Source of the DNA: Candidatus Falkowiibacteriota bacterium
Lineage (GTDB): Bacteria; Patescibacteriota; Patescibacteriia; Patescibacteriales; UBA12465
DNA length: 7,614 bases
Direction: 5' to 3'
Assembly (NCBI GenBank): GCA_026396945.1
Contig: JAPLVX010000059.1
Span: forward strand, 1-7,614
In this document: positions 1 through 5,455 of the stretch, one piece after another
Layout: every line of letters begins with the position of its first letter
Numbering within the stretch: the stretch's first letter is position 1
Program-made: the position numbers and the translations under genes
The notes under the pieces: generated by a model
What the model was told of the DNA's origin: nothing
The model's database searches: none
The model's input: only the letters and a program-made list of their open reading frames with translations

Positions 1-48
1 CTATTATACTTCATTTAAAATAAAAAATCCATTAATTTGACTGGAGGG

Positions 49-95
49 TTATTTAAAAACGGCCGAGGGATTATTTAAAAACTCTTGATCGGCCG
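49..95. repeat. Direct repeat and CGGCCG palindromes upstream of greA
   Basis: TTATTTAAAAAC occurs at 49-60 and again at 71-82, one repeat every 22 bases, each copy preceded by a GAGGG-like run. CGGCCGA at 60-66 can pair with TCGGCCG at 89-95, enclosing the second copy in a 7-bp hairpin. The whole 1-162 stretch has no credible ORF. A possible -10 box (TATACT, 5-10) at the window edge would place this structure in the greA 5' leader. It could be an operator, a structured leader or chance; nothing here decides between them. Confidence 0.35.
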
Positions 96-162
96 CGTTT
101 GCTTTAAAGCCTTAATTAAATTATGATGAATTTAGATTAAAAACATTTTTATTATATCAAAT

Positions 163-663
163 ATGCAAGTCCCCACCCGAAAATATGACAAAATTCCGCG
201 CTCTAAGCCGGATCCGGCGATGACTGAAGAAAAATATCAAGAACTAAGCAAAAAATTAGAAATACTAAAAACCCTTAAACGGCCGCGTGAAGCGGAAGAA
301 GTTAAGCGTTTAGCGCTGATGGGTGACTTTTCAGAAAACGCCGGTTATCAATTAGCCAAAAGCCGTTTGCGCGGAATTAACCAAAGAATTATCGATATTG
401 AAAATTTATTAAACCGGGCGGAAATTATCAAGGCGAGCAATGATAAAGATAGTGTCCAATTGGGTCATAAAGTCACTGTCGAAACGGCCAATAAAATAAA
501 AACCTATAAAATTCTTGGTTCAGTTGAAACTAACCCCGACGTCGGCATCATCTCTCATAATTCACCACTGGGGGTAGCGCTTCTAGGATGCCGGGTTGGA
601 GAAATTATCAAAGTCCAAGTAGCCAATAAGGAAAAAACTTATAAAATTATTGGAATTGAGTAA
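163..663 (+). CDS. greA: Transcription elongation factor GreA/GreB family
   Basis: Binds in the secondary channel of RNA polymerase and stimulates cleavage of backtracked transcripts. The 166-aa product has both expected parts. Residues about 21-90 form the N-terminal coiled coil, with the tip motif GDFSENAGY at 54-62; D55 and E58 match the catalytic acidic pair of E. coli GreA (D41/E44). Residues about 98-166 form the FKBP-like C-terminal domain, with SHNSPLGVALLG at 131-142. The first ~20 residues (RKYDKIPRSKPDP) extend beyond E. coli GreA. Such an extension is familiar to me from CPR homologues, so I keep the ATG at 163 over the internal ATG at 220. No Shine-Dalgarno is visible. TATTAT at 150-155 lies so close to the ATG that a nearly leaderless mRNA is possible. 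It has no terminator of its own before the next promoter. Confidence 0.95.
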   Translation: MQVPTRKYDKIPRSKPDPAMTEEKYQELSKKLEILKTLKRPREAEEVKRLALMGDFSENAGYQLAKSRLRGINQRIIDIENLLNRAEIIKASNDKDSVQLGHKVTVETANKIKTYKILGSVETNPDVGIISHNSPLGVALLGCRVGEIIKVQVANKEKTYKIIGIE

Positions 664-687
664 ATGATCAGACCGCGGTTGCCAAGC

Positions 688-716
688 TTGACTTAATAAT
701 TCATTGGCGATATACT
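688..716 (+). promoter_or_regulatory. Promoter of the MarR-family gene
   Basis: TTGACT at 688-693 and TATACT at 711-716 are separated by exactly 17 bases. Each matches the sigma-70 consensus at 5 of 6 positions. Transcription would start near 723, about 37 bases before the ATG at 760. This is the clearest promoter in the window. Confidence 0.75.
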
Positions 717-731
717 TGAGTAGTCAAGCAT
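712..731. promoter_or_regulatory. Probable MarR operator palindrome
   Basis: ATaCTTGAgTAgTCAAGcAT is a 20-bp imperfect palindrome with 8 of 10 pairs matched. It overlaps the -10 box and the expected start site of the MarR gene. A further CTTGA half-site at 687-691 overlaps the -35 box. As part of GCTTGACT (686-693) it is an exact inverted copy of AGTCAAGC (722-729). Size, symmetry and position are typical of MarR autorepression; direct binding is inferred. Confidence 0.6.
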
Positions 732-759
732 TAATCAATCTAATTATTAAGCAAAATAT

Positions 760-1185
760 ATGAATAGAATTAGCTCGGCCGTTAGATTTTGTCTGACAAT
801 CGCCAAGTTCCAAGCAGAATTGAATCGACGTTTAGATAGCCGTCTCGGCGGCCTAGGCTTTAATGAATTCATTATTCTTTATCATTTAAGCCAAGCTGAT
901 AAATTTAAAATGCGCCGAGTCGACTTAGCCGAAAAAATCGGCTTAACTGCCTCTGGTGTAACCAGACTTCTTCTCCCGATGGAGAAAGTTGGCTTAATCA
1001 AACGCGAAATTAATGAACGTGACGCTCGCGTCAGTTATGTCGTACTCGCGCCCGGCGGCAAAGCAAAATTCGATGAAGGCCTAGAAAGAATAGAGATGTT
1101 TACCGAAGACTTAGTCCCGACCAATAAGCTTAAAAAAATCGAAGAACTATCAGGGCTACTGAGCGAATTAGAAAAAAATATTTAG
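760..1185 (+). CDS. MarR-family winged-helix transcriptional regulator
   Basis: Predicted dimeric DNA-binding repressor, 141 aa, usual for the family. Residues about 5-45 form the N-terminal dimerisation helices. Residues 50-76 are the helix-turn-helix (VDLAEKIGLTASGVTRLL). Residues 80-100 are the wing, with the characteristic NERDARVSYV (D88, R90) followed by L-x-P-G-G-K. Residues about 104-140 return to the dimer interface. The ATG at 760 has no Shine-Dalgarno but sits a sensible distance below a strong promoter. The gene is monocistronic: its own promoter and palindrome lie upstream and a terminator follows, with the next gene convergent. Autoregulation is therefore the best supported role. 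Other targets and the ligand cannot be read here; C11 is the only cysteine, giving little support for thiol sensing. Confidence 0.92.
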   Translation: MNRISSAVRFCLTIAKFQAELNRRLDSRLGGLGFNEFIILYHLSQADKFKMRRVDLAEKIGLTASGVTRLLLPMEKVGLIKREINERDARVSYVVLAPGGKAKFDEGLERIEMFTEDLVPTNKLKKIEELSGLLSELEKNI

Positions 1186-1215
1186 AGACTTTTCTATAAA
1201 AGACAATTTATTAAG

Positions 1216-1243
1216 AATGCGACTTAGCTTGAGTCGTATTTTT
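1216..1243 (+). terminator. Rho-independent terminator of the MarR gene
   Basis: Arms AATGCGACT (1216-1224) and AGTCGTATT (1232-1240) form a 9-bp stem with one G-U pair and a 7-base loop. The run of T ends at 1243. It lies 30 bases after the MarR stop codon. Confidence 0.75.
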
Positions 1244-1325
1244 AGTAGAATCTGCTATTACTCCAATTTTCCCGAAAGGACTTCTTCTAGTTTTCCTCTT
1301 TCCGAATTTGTCAAAATCAACATTC

Positions 1326-1353
1326 AAAAAATGGCTAAAAATAGCTATTTTTT
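1326..1353 (-). terminator. Terminator of the Nudix/membrane-protein operon
   Basis: Arms at 1326-1337 and 1342-1353 pair over 12 positions (one G-U on one strand) around an AAAA loop, with T runs on both strands. It lies 34 bases beyond the stop of the minus-strand membrane protein. By symmetry it could also back up the MarR terminator in this convergent gap. Confidence 0.7.
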
Positions 1354-1387
1354 ATATAATGGGCTAAGTAAAAACTAAGGCTATAAT

Positions 1388-1798
1388 TTACTCATTCATC
1401 CTCACGAGAATCAAACCAGCTACCAAGCTAGCAACCAAGCCGCTAAACGTCCAGGATATAACCGTTAGAAAAGCTAAGGGGAAACAGGTATAGCTCATGA
1501 ACATCCCGGGGATAGTTACGACCAGAAAAATTGAGCCTGCAAATTTCAAGGCGCGGCTTGTCTTTCCGCCGCTAAAAATGGCCTTAGTTTTATGCCAAAC
1601 CCAAGCCAAGATTATTCCAAATAAAATTGGGTAGAGAAAAAACAAAGACATCAGAGGATCGGACCAGGGGCGGATCAAGGCGGTATTATTGTAATCAGCG
1701 GCAATTTGGGGTAGACGGATAAAAAGAAAACTTATCGCTAAGTTAAGGATAAGGTTAACGACGCCGGCGACAATTCCCGGCCAAATAATTTTTTTCAT
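1388..1798 (-). CDS. Four-helix integral membrane protein, function unknown
   Basis: A 136-aa hydrophobic protein with about four membrane helices: residues 5-28, 47-69, 84-103 and 106-133. The loop between helices 1 and 2 carries a polar cluster, YNNTALIRPWSDPLM (36-50), which I recall as a recurring signature in small uncharacterised membrane proteins of CPR bacteria and archaea; I cannot attach a Pfam name. There is no signal peptidase site, ATPase motif or recognisable transporter motif, so no function is proposed. It starts 21 bases after the Nudix stop and ends at a strong terminator, so it is very likely the second gene of that operon. The start context is TTTAAACTCT-ATG, similar to the Nudix and permease genes. 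Confidence is high that it is a gene, low on role. Confidence 0.8.
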   Translation of the reverse strand: MKKIIWPGIVAGVVNLILNLAISFLFIRLPQIAADYNNTALIRPWSDPLMSLFFLYPILFGIILAWVWHKTKAIFSGGKTSRALKFAGSIFLVVTIPGMFMSYTCFPLAFLTVISWTFSGLVASLVAGLILVRMNE

Positions 1799-1819
1799 AG
1801 AGTTTAAAAATAATATTTA

Positions 1820-2218
1820 TTAACTAATAAACTTGAAATGTTTTAAAACCGGTTTTATATTCGGGGCTAATTCCTCCTGGTCTAAATCATTCAAGCTTAT
1901 CCATTTCCAGCCTCTAATTTCTGTACCCGGAGTAATCTCATTAATTCGTTTGGCCAAAAAGTGCGCCAAAATGACGCTAGCGGTTCCAGCGGCAACTATT
2001 TTTTCCGTATAAAAAAGATATGGCTGCTCATCAAGAATTTCTATCTCCAACCCCATCTCTTCTTTGACTTCCCTCCTGGCCGCCTCTTTAAGATTTAATT
2101 CGTAATCCTCAACTCGGCCGCCACAAAACTTCCAGAAATTGTCCTCCCCGTGTTTATTTAATAAAACCTTGTTGTCTTCGACGATAACCGGCCCGGAGGC
2201 AATGATTATTTTAGGCAT
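1820..2218 (-). CDS. Nudix hydrolase
   Basis: Hydrolyses a nucleoside diphosphate linked to another moiety; substrate not predictable. The Nudix signature is clear: GGRVEDYELNLKEAA followed by RREVKEEMGL, with REVKEE supplying the catalytic, metal-binding glutamates. The loop between GGRVE and RRE is one residue longer than the textbook GX5EX7REUXEEXGU spacing. I start at the ATG at 2218 (132 aa, beginning MPKIIIASGPVIVED) because that residue begins the first Nudix beta strand and the length is typical. The frame is open back to a TTG at 2293 (157 aa), but that codon lies 6 bases from the upstream terminator, has no ribosome site, and would add a hydrophobic tail unlike the family. Weak promoter elements (TTGCTC 2293-2288, TTTATA 2270-2265) also favour the shorter form. 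The membrane protein follows in the same operon. Confidence 0.88.
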   Translation of the reverse strand: MPKIIIASGPVIVEDNKVLLNKHGEDNFWKFCGGRVEDYELNLKEAARREVKEEMGLEIEILDEQPYLFYTEKIVAAGTASVILAHFLAKRINEITPGTEIRGWKWISLNDLDQEELAPNIKPVLKHFKFIS

Positions 2219-2298
2219 GGGTTTAAATTTACTTAATAATCTAACTCTTATAATATTAACAAAATATAAATAATATCTCCATAAAGCGAGCAAATTCT

Positions 2299-2326
2299 AA
2301 AAAACAACCCGCCGGGGTTGTTTTTT
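2299..2326 (-). terminator. Perfect 12-bp bidirectional terminator
   Basis: AAAAAACAACCC (2299-2310) and GGGTTGTTTTTT (2315-2326) are perfect inverted repeats around a 4-base loop. On the minus strand it begins 1 base after the stop codon of the 42-aa gene and separates that gene from the Nudix operon. Confidence 0.85.
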
Positions 2327-2327
2327 C

Positions 2328-2456
2328 CTACTTTTTCTTTTTTCGATTCTTAAAAGCTTTAGCTTCAAGCATCACGCGCTTAATCTCCAAACGCTTTTTA
2401 GTTTTATGGGAGTGTGACTTCTTTTTATTACCAACTCCGGTTGCTCTTTTGGCCAT
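2328..2456 (-). CDS. Very basic 42-aa protein, possible ribosome or nucleic-acid partner
   Basis: The frame reads ATG at 2456 to TAG at 2328 and encodes 42 residues, starting MAKRATGVGNKKKSHSHKTK. Eighteen residues are Lys or Arg and two are His; there is one acidic pair (E24, E31), and the C-terminus is KNRKKKK. A promoter lies upstream (TTGATT 2509-2504, 17 bases, TAAGAT 2486-2481) and a perfect terminator begins 1 base after the stop, so it is packaged as its own transcription unit, which argues for a real gene. Composition resembles small ribosomal proteins or rRNA-associated peptides (bL34, bTHX, the mS38/COX24 type), but I do not see the defining sequence of any of them. A nucleic-acid or ribosome role is inference from charge alone. 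Confidence 0.75.
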   Translation of the reverse strand: MAKRATGVGNKKKSHSHKTKKRLEIKRVMLEAKAFKNRKKKK

Positions 2457-2480
2457 ATAAATATTTAATTAATAATACTT

Positions 2481-2509
2481 ATCTTAACCTATTCTTAAAT
2501 AAAAATCAA
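2481..2509 (-). promoter_or_regulatory. Promoter of the 42-aa basic protein gene
   Basis: On the minus strand TTGATT (2509-2504) and TAAGAT (2486-2481) are 17 bases apart. The expected start, near 2474, leaves a leader of about 18 bases. No terminator is visible after the methyltransferase stop at 2526, so read-through from upstream genes is also possible. Confidence 0.45.
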
Positions 2510-2525
2510 ATAAACACGAGGGGGA

Positions 2526-3053
2526 CTATATTTTATAAAAATAGATATTTTTATTTTTTATTTTCAGAAGTTTAAACGGCTCAAGCTGAGGGATCTTAAA
2601 ACTGCGACTAACTATTTGCGTGCCAACCCGACATTCCTGCTTAAACTTTTCTCCCAGCTTCTCCATGGTCGCGTTATTTAGATAGCAATAAATCAAATCG
2701 GCGCTAGCTAGGTTAATCTCAAAAAAGTCCTGTTTTAATAATTTTATTTTGCTAGCTTGTAATTCAAGCCTAATTTTGTTAATCAGATAGAGACTAAATA
2801 GGTTTTCTGCGCCGGTTAGTTCGGCTGACGGCGAGACTTTCTCCACTAGCCTCAAGAATCGCGCCCGACCACAACCTAATTCATAAATTAGCGATTTATC
2901 TTTTATTTGAACCTCGCTTATGATTCTCCTAATCGTCTCCCGGTCGGTCGAAATAAAAGGCGCATTGCCAAACAGAAAAATGTTAATGAATTGGGAAACA
3001 AAAAAAATAAAATAAATGAAGAGGGCGGATAAAATTATGACTAATAAAATCAT
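2526..3053 (-). CDS. Membrane-anchored SAM-dependent methyltransferase, FAM173/ATPSCKMT-like
   Basis: A 175-aa class I methyltransferase. Residues 1-28 form one hydrophobic helix, likely a membrane anchor with the catalytic domain in the cytoplasm. GAPFISTDRETIRRII (30-45) resembles the GAPFVPT segment of the FAM173 lysine methyltransferase group. Motif I is YELGCGRARFL (57-67), the SAM-binding loop, with the acidic start being E58. E83 in GAEN is the likely ribose-binding acid, and DLIYCYLNN (119-127) is the motif IV region. Anchor plus motif order matches FAM173, whose eukaryotic members methylate lysines of ATP synthase c and ANT; the bacterial target is unknown. The ATG follows the upstream NDT-like stop by 2 bases (TAG-CC-ATG), indicating translational coupling and one operon. 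Confident on the fold, moderate on the subfamily. Confidence 0.82.
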   Translation of the reverse strand: MILLVIILSALFIYFIFFVSQFINIFLFGNAPFISTDRETIRRIISEVQIKDKSLIYELGCGRARFLRLVEKVSPSAELTGAENLFSLYLINKIRLELQASKIKLLKQDFFEINLASADLIYCYLNNATMEKLGEKFKQECRVGTQIVSRSFKIPQLEPFKLLKIKNKNIYFYKI

Positions 3054-3055
3054 GG

Positions 3056-3646
3056 CTATTTAAATTCCCAGCGATTTACTGATGAATCAAGATATTGCTC
3101 CTTGAAATCCAAATCGGTGGCAAAAAAGTTATCCATATATTCCTTGATTGAGGCGGCGACAATATCCTCGGACTTCGGGTTGGTCGGCTCGGCAATAAAA
3201 TGTTTTATCCATTCGCCCGCGGCCCGAAAATCATTCACGATCGCATCGCTAAGCGAGCGGACAAAGGGGTGAATCCATTCGGGGCTGACAGTTCCCTCAT
3301 GAAAAACTATCGGTCGCTGATAATGACTACCAGCCGGACAAACGGAAATAACGGGAATTCTTTTATCTTTAGCTAACATCATTTCAGCGCCAACACCGAG
3401 ACCTCTTTTTTCCCTTAAATCGGCCACCAGAAAATCGCTGGAAAGAACCTGCAAACAATCCTTGCCAAAGCGAGAGTCGGTATCGCCGCCAAGGATTTTG
3501 CTTTCGTTGGGGTCAAAAATTACGACTTCAAAATCGTCAATGGCTTCACTTAATTCCTTTTTAACATCGTCCGAAGCAAAAATACTATTGGCATCATTGG
3601 CGTCTTTCCTGACGCTACCGGCGATATAAATAACGATTTTTTTCAT
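3056..3646 (-). CDS. Nucleoside 2-deoxyribosyltransferase-like protein
   Basis: 196 aa. The N-terminus KKIVIYIAGSV (2-12) is a first strand with the glycine turn seen in nucleoside 2-deoxyribosyltransferase (NDT)-type Rossmann-like folds. SSDFLVADLREKRGLGVGAE (69-88) carries the diagnostic arrangement: D71 and D76, then GVGAE with E88 in the position of the NDT nucleophile. RIPVISVCP (96-104) is the following strand. NDT enzymes cleave or exchange the N-glycosidic bond of deoxynucleosides, and relatives hydrolyse modified nucleotides. The C-terminal ~80 residues, including EWIHPFVRSLSDAIV (123-137), I cannot assign, and they may set substrate choice. It heads a two-gene unit with the methyltransferase under a good promoter. 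The ATG at 3646 is the only sensible start; no Shine-Dalgarno. The exact reaction is inferred. Confidence 0.75.
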   Translation of the reverse strand: MKKIVIYIAGSVRKDANDANSIFASDDVKKELSEAIDDFEVVIFDPNESKILGGDTDSRFGKDCLQVLSSDFLVADLREKRGLGVGAEMMLAKDKRIPVISVCPAGSHYQRPIVFHEGTVSPEWIHPFVRSLSDAIVNDFRAAGEWIKHFIAEPTNPKSEDIVAASIKEYMDNFFATDLDFKEQYLDSSVNRWEFK

Positions 3647-3673
3647 ATAATAAATTTACTATTATTTAATTAA

Positions 3674-3702
3674 ATTTTATCCCCAAAATTACAAAAAAGC
3701 AA
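3674..3702 (-). promoter_or_regulatory. Promoter of the NDT-like/methyltransferase operon
   Basis: On the minus strand TTGCTT (3702-3697) and TAAAAT (3679-3674) are 17 bases apart, 27 bases before the ATG at 3646 and just downstream of the terminator of the preceding gene. Confidence 0.5.
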
Positions 3703-3737
3703 TAAAAGCAAACCCAAGCCAGAAATGCCGGCAAAGA

Positions 3738-3763
3738 AAAAACAGGCTTAAGCACCTGTTTTT
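3738..3763 (-). terminator. Terminator of the 103-aa gene
   Basis: AAAAACAGG (3738-3746) and CCTGTTTTT (3755-3763) form a perfect 9-bp stem with an 8-base loop. It is symmetric but serves the minus-strand gene that ends at 3819. Confidence 0.75.
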
Positions 3764-3818
3764 ATAACCCGGAAAAATATTCACATTTTAACTTACCGAC
3801 CAGCATTCGCATTTTAGT

Positions 3819-4130
3819 TTACTGGCTAACGTCGGTGATTTGGGACCCAAACTGGAAGCCTTTGGTTTGCAAATAATTAATAATTGGCTGATTATTAATA
3901 TCCATTTTCAGAGAGCCAAAAAAATCACAGCAGTAATGCCAAACTATCTGGCCAGCCTCATTGATAATAATTTTTTCTTTGTGGTAGCAGACTAAATCTC
4001 TTTTTATTCTGATAACTGCCAAAAGGCCAGATACCTTATCTTCGATGGCTTTAAAGGATAAAAATCTTACGCCCAGTAACGAAGCGATGTATTTTGCTTC
4101 CTCTTTAGTAATTTGATTTGGTTTTTTCAT
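3819..4130 (-). CDS. Orphan 103-aa protein, function unknown
   Basis: I do not recognise this family. The protein is soluble and mixed alpha/beta: an N-terminal helix (residues 8-19, KEEAKYIASLLG), several short strands (RFLSFKAI, LLAVIRIKRDLVCYH, KIIINEAGQIVWHYC), and a helix near NNQPIINYLQTKG. Cysteines 48, 67 and 68 and histidines 50 and 65 cluster in the middle, but not in a standard zinc motif. It has its own promoter and terminator. It is divergent from the macro-like gene, with both -35 boxes TTGACT 14 bases apart, so joint regulation with that gene is plausible. The start at 4130 (MKKPNQITKEEA) looks natural. That it is a gene rests on the clean promoter-ORF-terminator arrangement and protein-like composition. 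Confidence 0.7.
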   Translation of the reverse strand: MKKPNQITKEEAKYIASLLGVRFLSFKAIEDKVSGLLAVIRIKRDLVCYHKEKIIINEAGQIVWHYCCDFFGSLKMDINNQPIINYLQTKGFQFGSQITDVSQ

Positions 4131-4188
4131 GGATTATTTTTTTGGGGGTTATTTGTTTTATGTTGGAAAGACCTATAATTGATTTTAA

Positions 4189-4260
4189 ATATTATAATAA
4201 TATTTTGTTTTAGTCAATCTCGGCGACGGCGTTGACTTATTCTCCGCCCTATGACAAAAT
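4189..4260. promoter_or_regulatory. Back-to-back divergent promoters
   Basis: AGTCAA (4212-4217) and TTGACT (4232-4237) are inverted copies 14 bases apart, acting as -35 boxes in opposite directions. Leftward, TAATAT (4194-4189) lies at 17 bases, or TATAAT (4196-4191) at 15. Rightward, CAAAAT (4255-4260) lies at 17 bases; an alternative rightward -10 is TATAAT at 4285-4290, without a good -35. The spacer holds a CGGCGA/CGGCGT tandem. The symmetry also forms a candidate shared operator. Confidence 0.5.
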
Positions 4261-4325
4261 AATATATTCGATCTTTTTATTAGTTATAATCCAATCTTCT
4301 TATCAACCCTATAAATAAACAAGTG

Positions 4326-4895
4326 ATGAATATTGAAAGATTCAAACAGACGATCAACTTCCAGGAGCCCATACTCTGCATCCAGGGAGACGTTTTCGAA
4401 ACACCGGCGGATCATATTGCCTTCGCCGTCAATTACCCTAATTCCGAAGGCCAATACAATAATAGCGGTACTGGTTTTGCTGGTGAAGTTTGCCGACACT
4501 ATTGGCCCGAATTAAGGAATATCAAATTTACTAAAGGCGAAATTCGGTCTCATACTTCTATGGGGAAAACCTTTCATGCTATGGCTGTTCATACTAACGA
4601 GCCGAGCGGCTGGAAAGATGCGCCCGAACTGATTGAATGCTGTTTAAATAAATTGCCGGTAAGCAGCGTGGATGTTATTGCCATTGTTTTAATTGGCGGG
4701 GGAATAGCTGGAAAAAAATGGCAAGCTAGCATCAATAATATAGTCGGAATGTCCCGCTCGTATAAAACCGTGGTTCTATACGTTAAGGAACAGGAATACT
4801 ATAAAGCAATTATGCAGATCGGCCTAGCTTACCAAGGCATTCCTTTAGGCCTACTTCCTAAAACCAAGAAGTATCGGGCGGAGCTGGTGGCGTAA
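4326..4895 (+). CDS. Divergent macro-domain-like protein
   Basis: 189 aa from the ATG at 4326 (a GTG immediately before it at 4323 would add one residue). The layout follows the macro domain that binds or hydrolyses ADP-ribose. Numbering from the GTG: a first strand then GDVFETPADHIAFAVN (22-37), standing for the usual GDI...D-A-IVNAAN; a glycine-rich loop GTGFAGEVCRHYWPEL (49-64), equivalent to GGGVAGAIH; the strand FHAMAVHT (84-91); and VIAIVLIGGGIAGKKW (118-133), at the place of the second phosphate-binding loop. N37 is kept but the second Asn/Asp of the canonical NAAN is not. Cargo could be ADP-ribose, its derivatives or another nucleotide. It is divergent from the 103-aa orphan and ends at a strong terminator. 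The fold is likely; the activity is open. Confidence 0.65.
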   Translation: MNIERFKQTINFQEPILCIQGDVFETPADHIAFAVNYPNSEGQYNNSGTGFAGEVCRHYWPELRNIKFTKGEIRSHTSMGKTFHAMAVHTNEPSGWKDAPELIECCLNKLPVSSVDVIAIVLIGGGIAGKKWQASINNIVGMSRSYKTVVLYVKEQEYYKAIMQIGLAYQGIPLGLLPKTKKYRAELVA

Positions 4896-4916
4896 AAATT
4901 TAACATTTCAAGAACG

Positions 4917-4967
4917 GACTCTTGCGGAGTCTAAAAAAGCCGGCTGTATAAAACAGGCGGCCTTTTT
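4917..4967 (+). terminator. Tandem hairpins terminating the macro-like gene
   Basis: A small 5-bp hairpin, GACTC/GAGTC (4917-4921 with 4927-4931), is followed by a larger one. In the larger, 4933-4947 pairs with 4953-4967 over 15 positions with 2 mismatches and ends in TTTTT. It starts 21 bases after the TAA. Confidence 0.75.
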
Positions 4968-5014
4968 ATTAGAATTAGTTTATATTAAAAAACAAATTTA
5001 CTGGTCCGCTTTAC

Positions 5015-5045
5015 ATAAAAGACAGCTATATAAGCTGTCTTTTAT
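5015..5045. terminator. Perfect 13-bp bidirectional terminator
   Basis: ATAAAAGACAGCT (5015-5027) and AGCTGTCTTTTAT (5033-5045) are exact inverted repeats around ATATA. It sits between the convergent macro-like (+) and MazG-like (-) genes and can stop transcription from both. The 92 bases from 5046 to 5137 hold nothing else I recognise. Confidence 0.75.
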
Positions 5046-5137
5046 TTTATGGCACCGCGTTCTGGTCTCGGTTGCATTACTCAAGGGCTATGAAACACAA
5101 GCGACCCCTTTTTGTCTCATTCCTTTTGTGTCGGACT

Positions 5138-5455
5138 CTAACTGTTAATCCATTCCCTGGTAATCCATTTTTTAACCAGCGCTTCTTCTGTATCTATCTT
5201 TAAATACTTAGCTATCACCAGAATCAATCCGAGAACATCGGACAATTCCTTGGCCATCTCTTTTTTGGATTTTTTTGCGGACAGATACTTCACCGGCCGG
5301 CATCTTTTTTTGTAGACAAGATATGACTGGATGAATTCTCCGAACTCTTCGCTTGCCTTAAGAACAAGGTAGTCATCGTCGACTTTTATCTTGTCCCGTT
5401 TAAGGTTTTTCATGAATATCGTGTGGATATCATTCTGAATTTTTTTTAATTCCAT
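5138..5455 (-). CDS. MazG-like nucleotide pyrophosphohydrolase
   Basis: 105 aa, the size of single-domain MazG/dUTPase-type all-alpha NTP pyrophosphohydrolases, which convert (d)NTPs to monophosphates and remove unwanted nucleotides. The first metal-binding motif is EEFGE (E36, E37, E40) in a helix; the second is ELSD (E70, D73) in KEMAKELSDVLGLILVIAKY. Together they give the EExxE...ExxD pattern of the family. The tail, KIDTEEALVKKWITREW (86-102), matches the usual final helix. The segment between the motifs is Lys-rich (KKRCRPVKYLSAKKSKKE). The ATG at 5455 is the only standard start; the frame stays open about 28 codons upstream without one. No Shine-Dalgarno or convincing promoter was found. 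dNTP preference cannot be read from sequence. Confidence 0.85.
   Translation of the reverse strand: MELKKIQNDIHTIFMKNLKRDKIKVDDDYLVLKASEEFGEFIQSYLVYKKRCRPVKYLSAKKSKKEMAKELSDVLGLILVIAKYLKIDTEEALVKKWITREWINS

Noticed and set aside
1211..1351. Minus-strand frame of about 46 open codons (ending KNTTQAKSHS) between the MarR and membrane-protein genes
   Set aside because: It has only a TTG start and overlaps two terminator hairpins. An open frame of this length is expected by chance in AT-rich DNA.
4284..4515. Two short ORFs (71 aa minus, 60 aa plus) over the start of the macro-like gene
   Set aside because: Both are alternative-frame shadows of the longer macro-like gene and have no family-like features.
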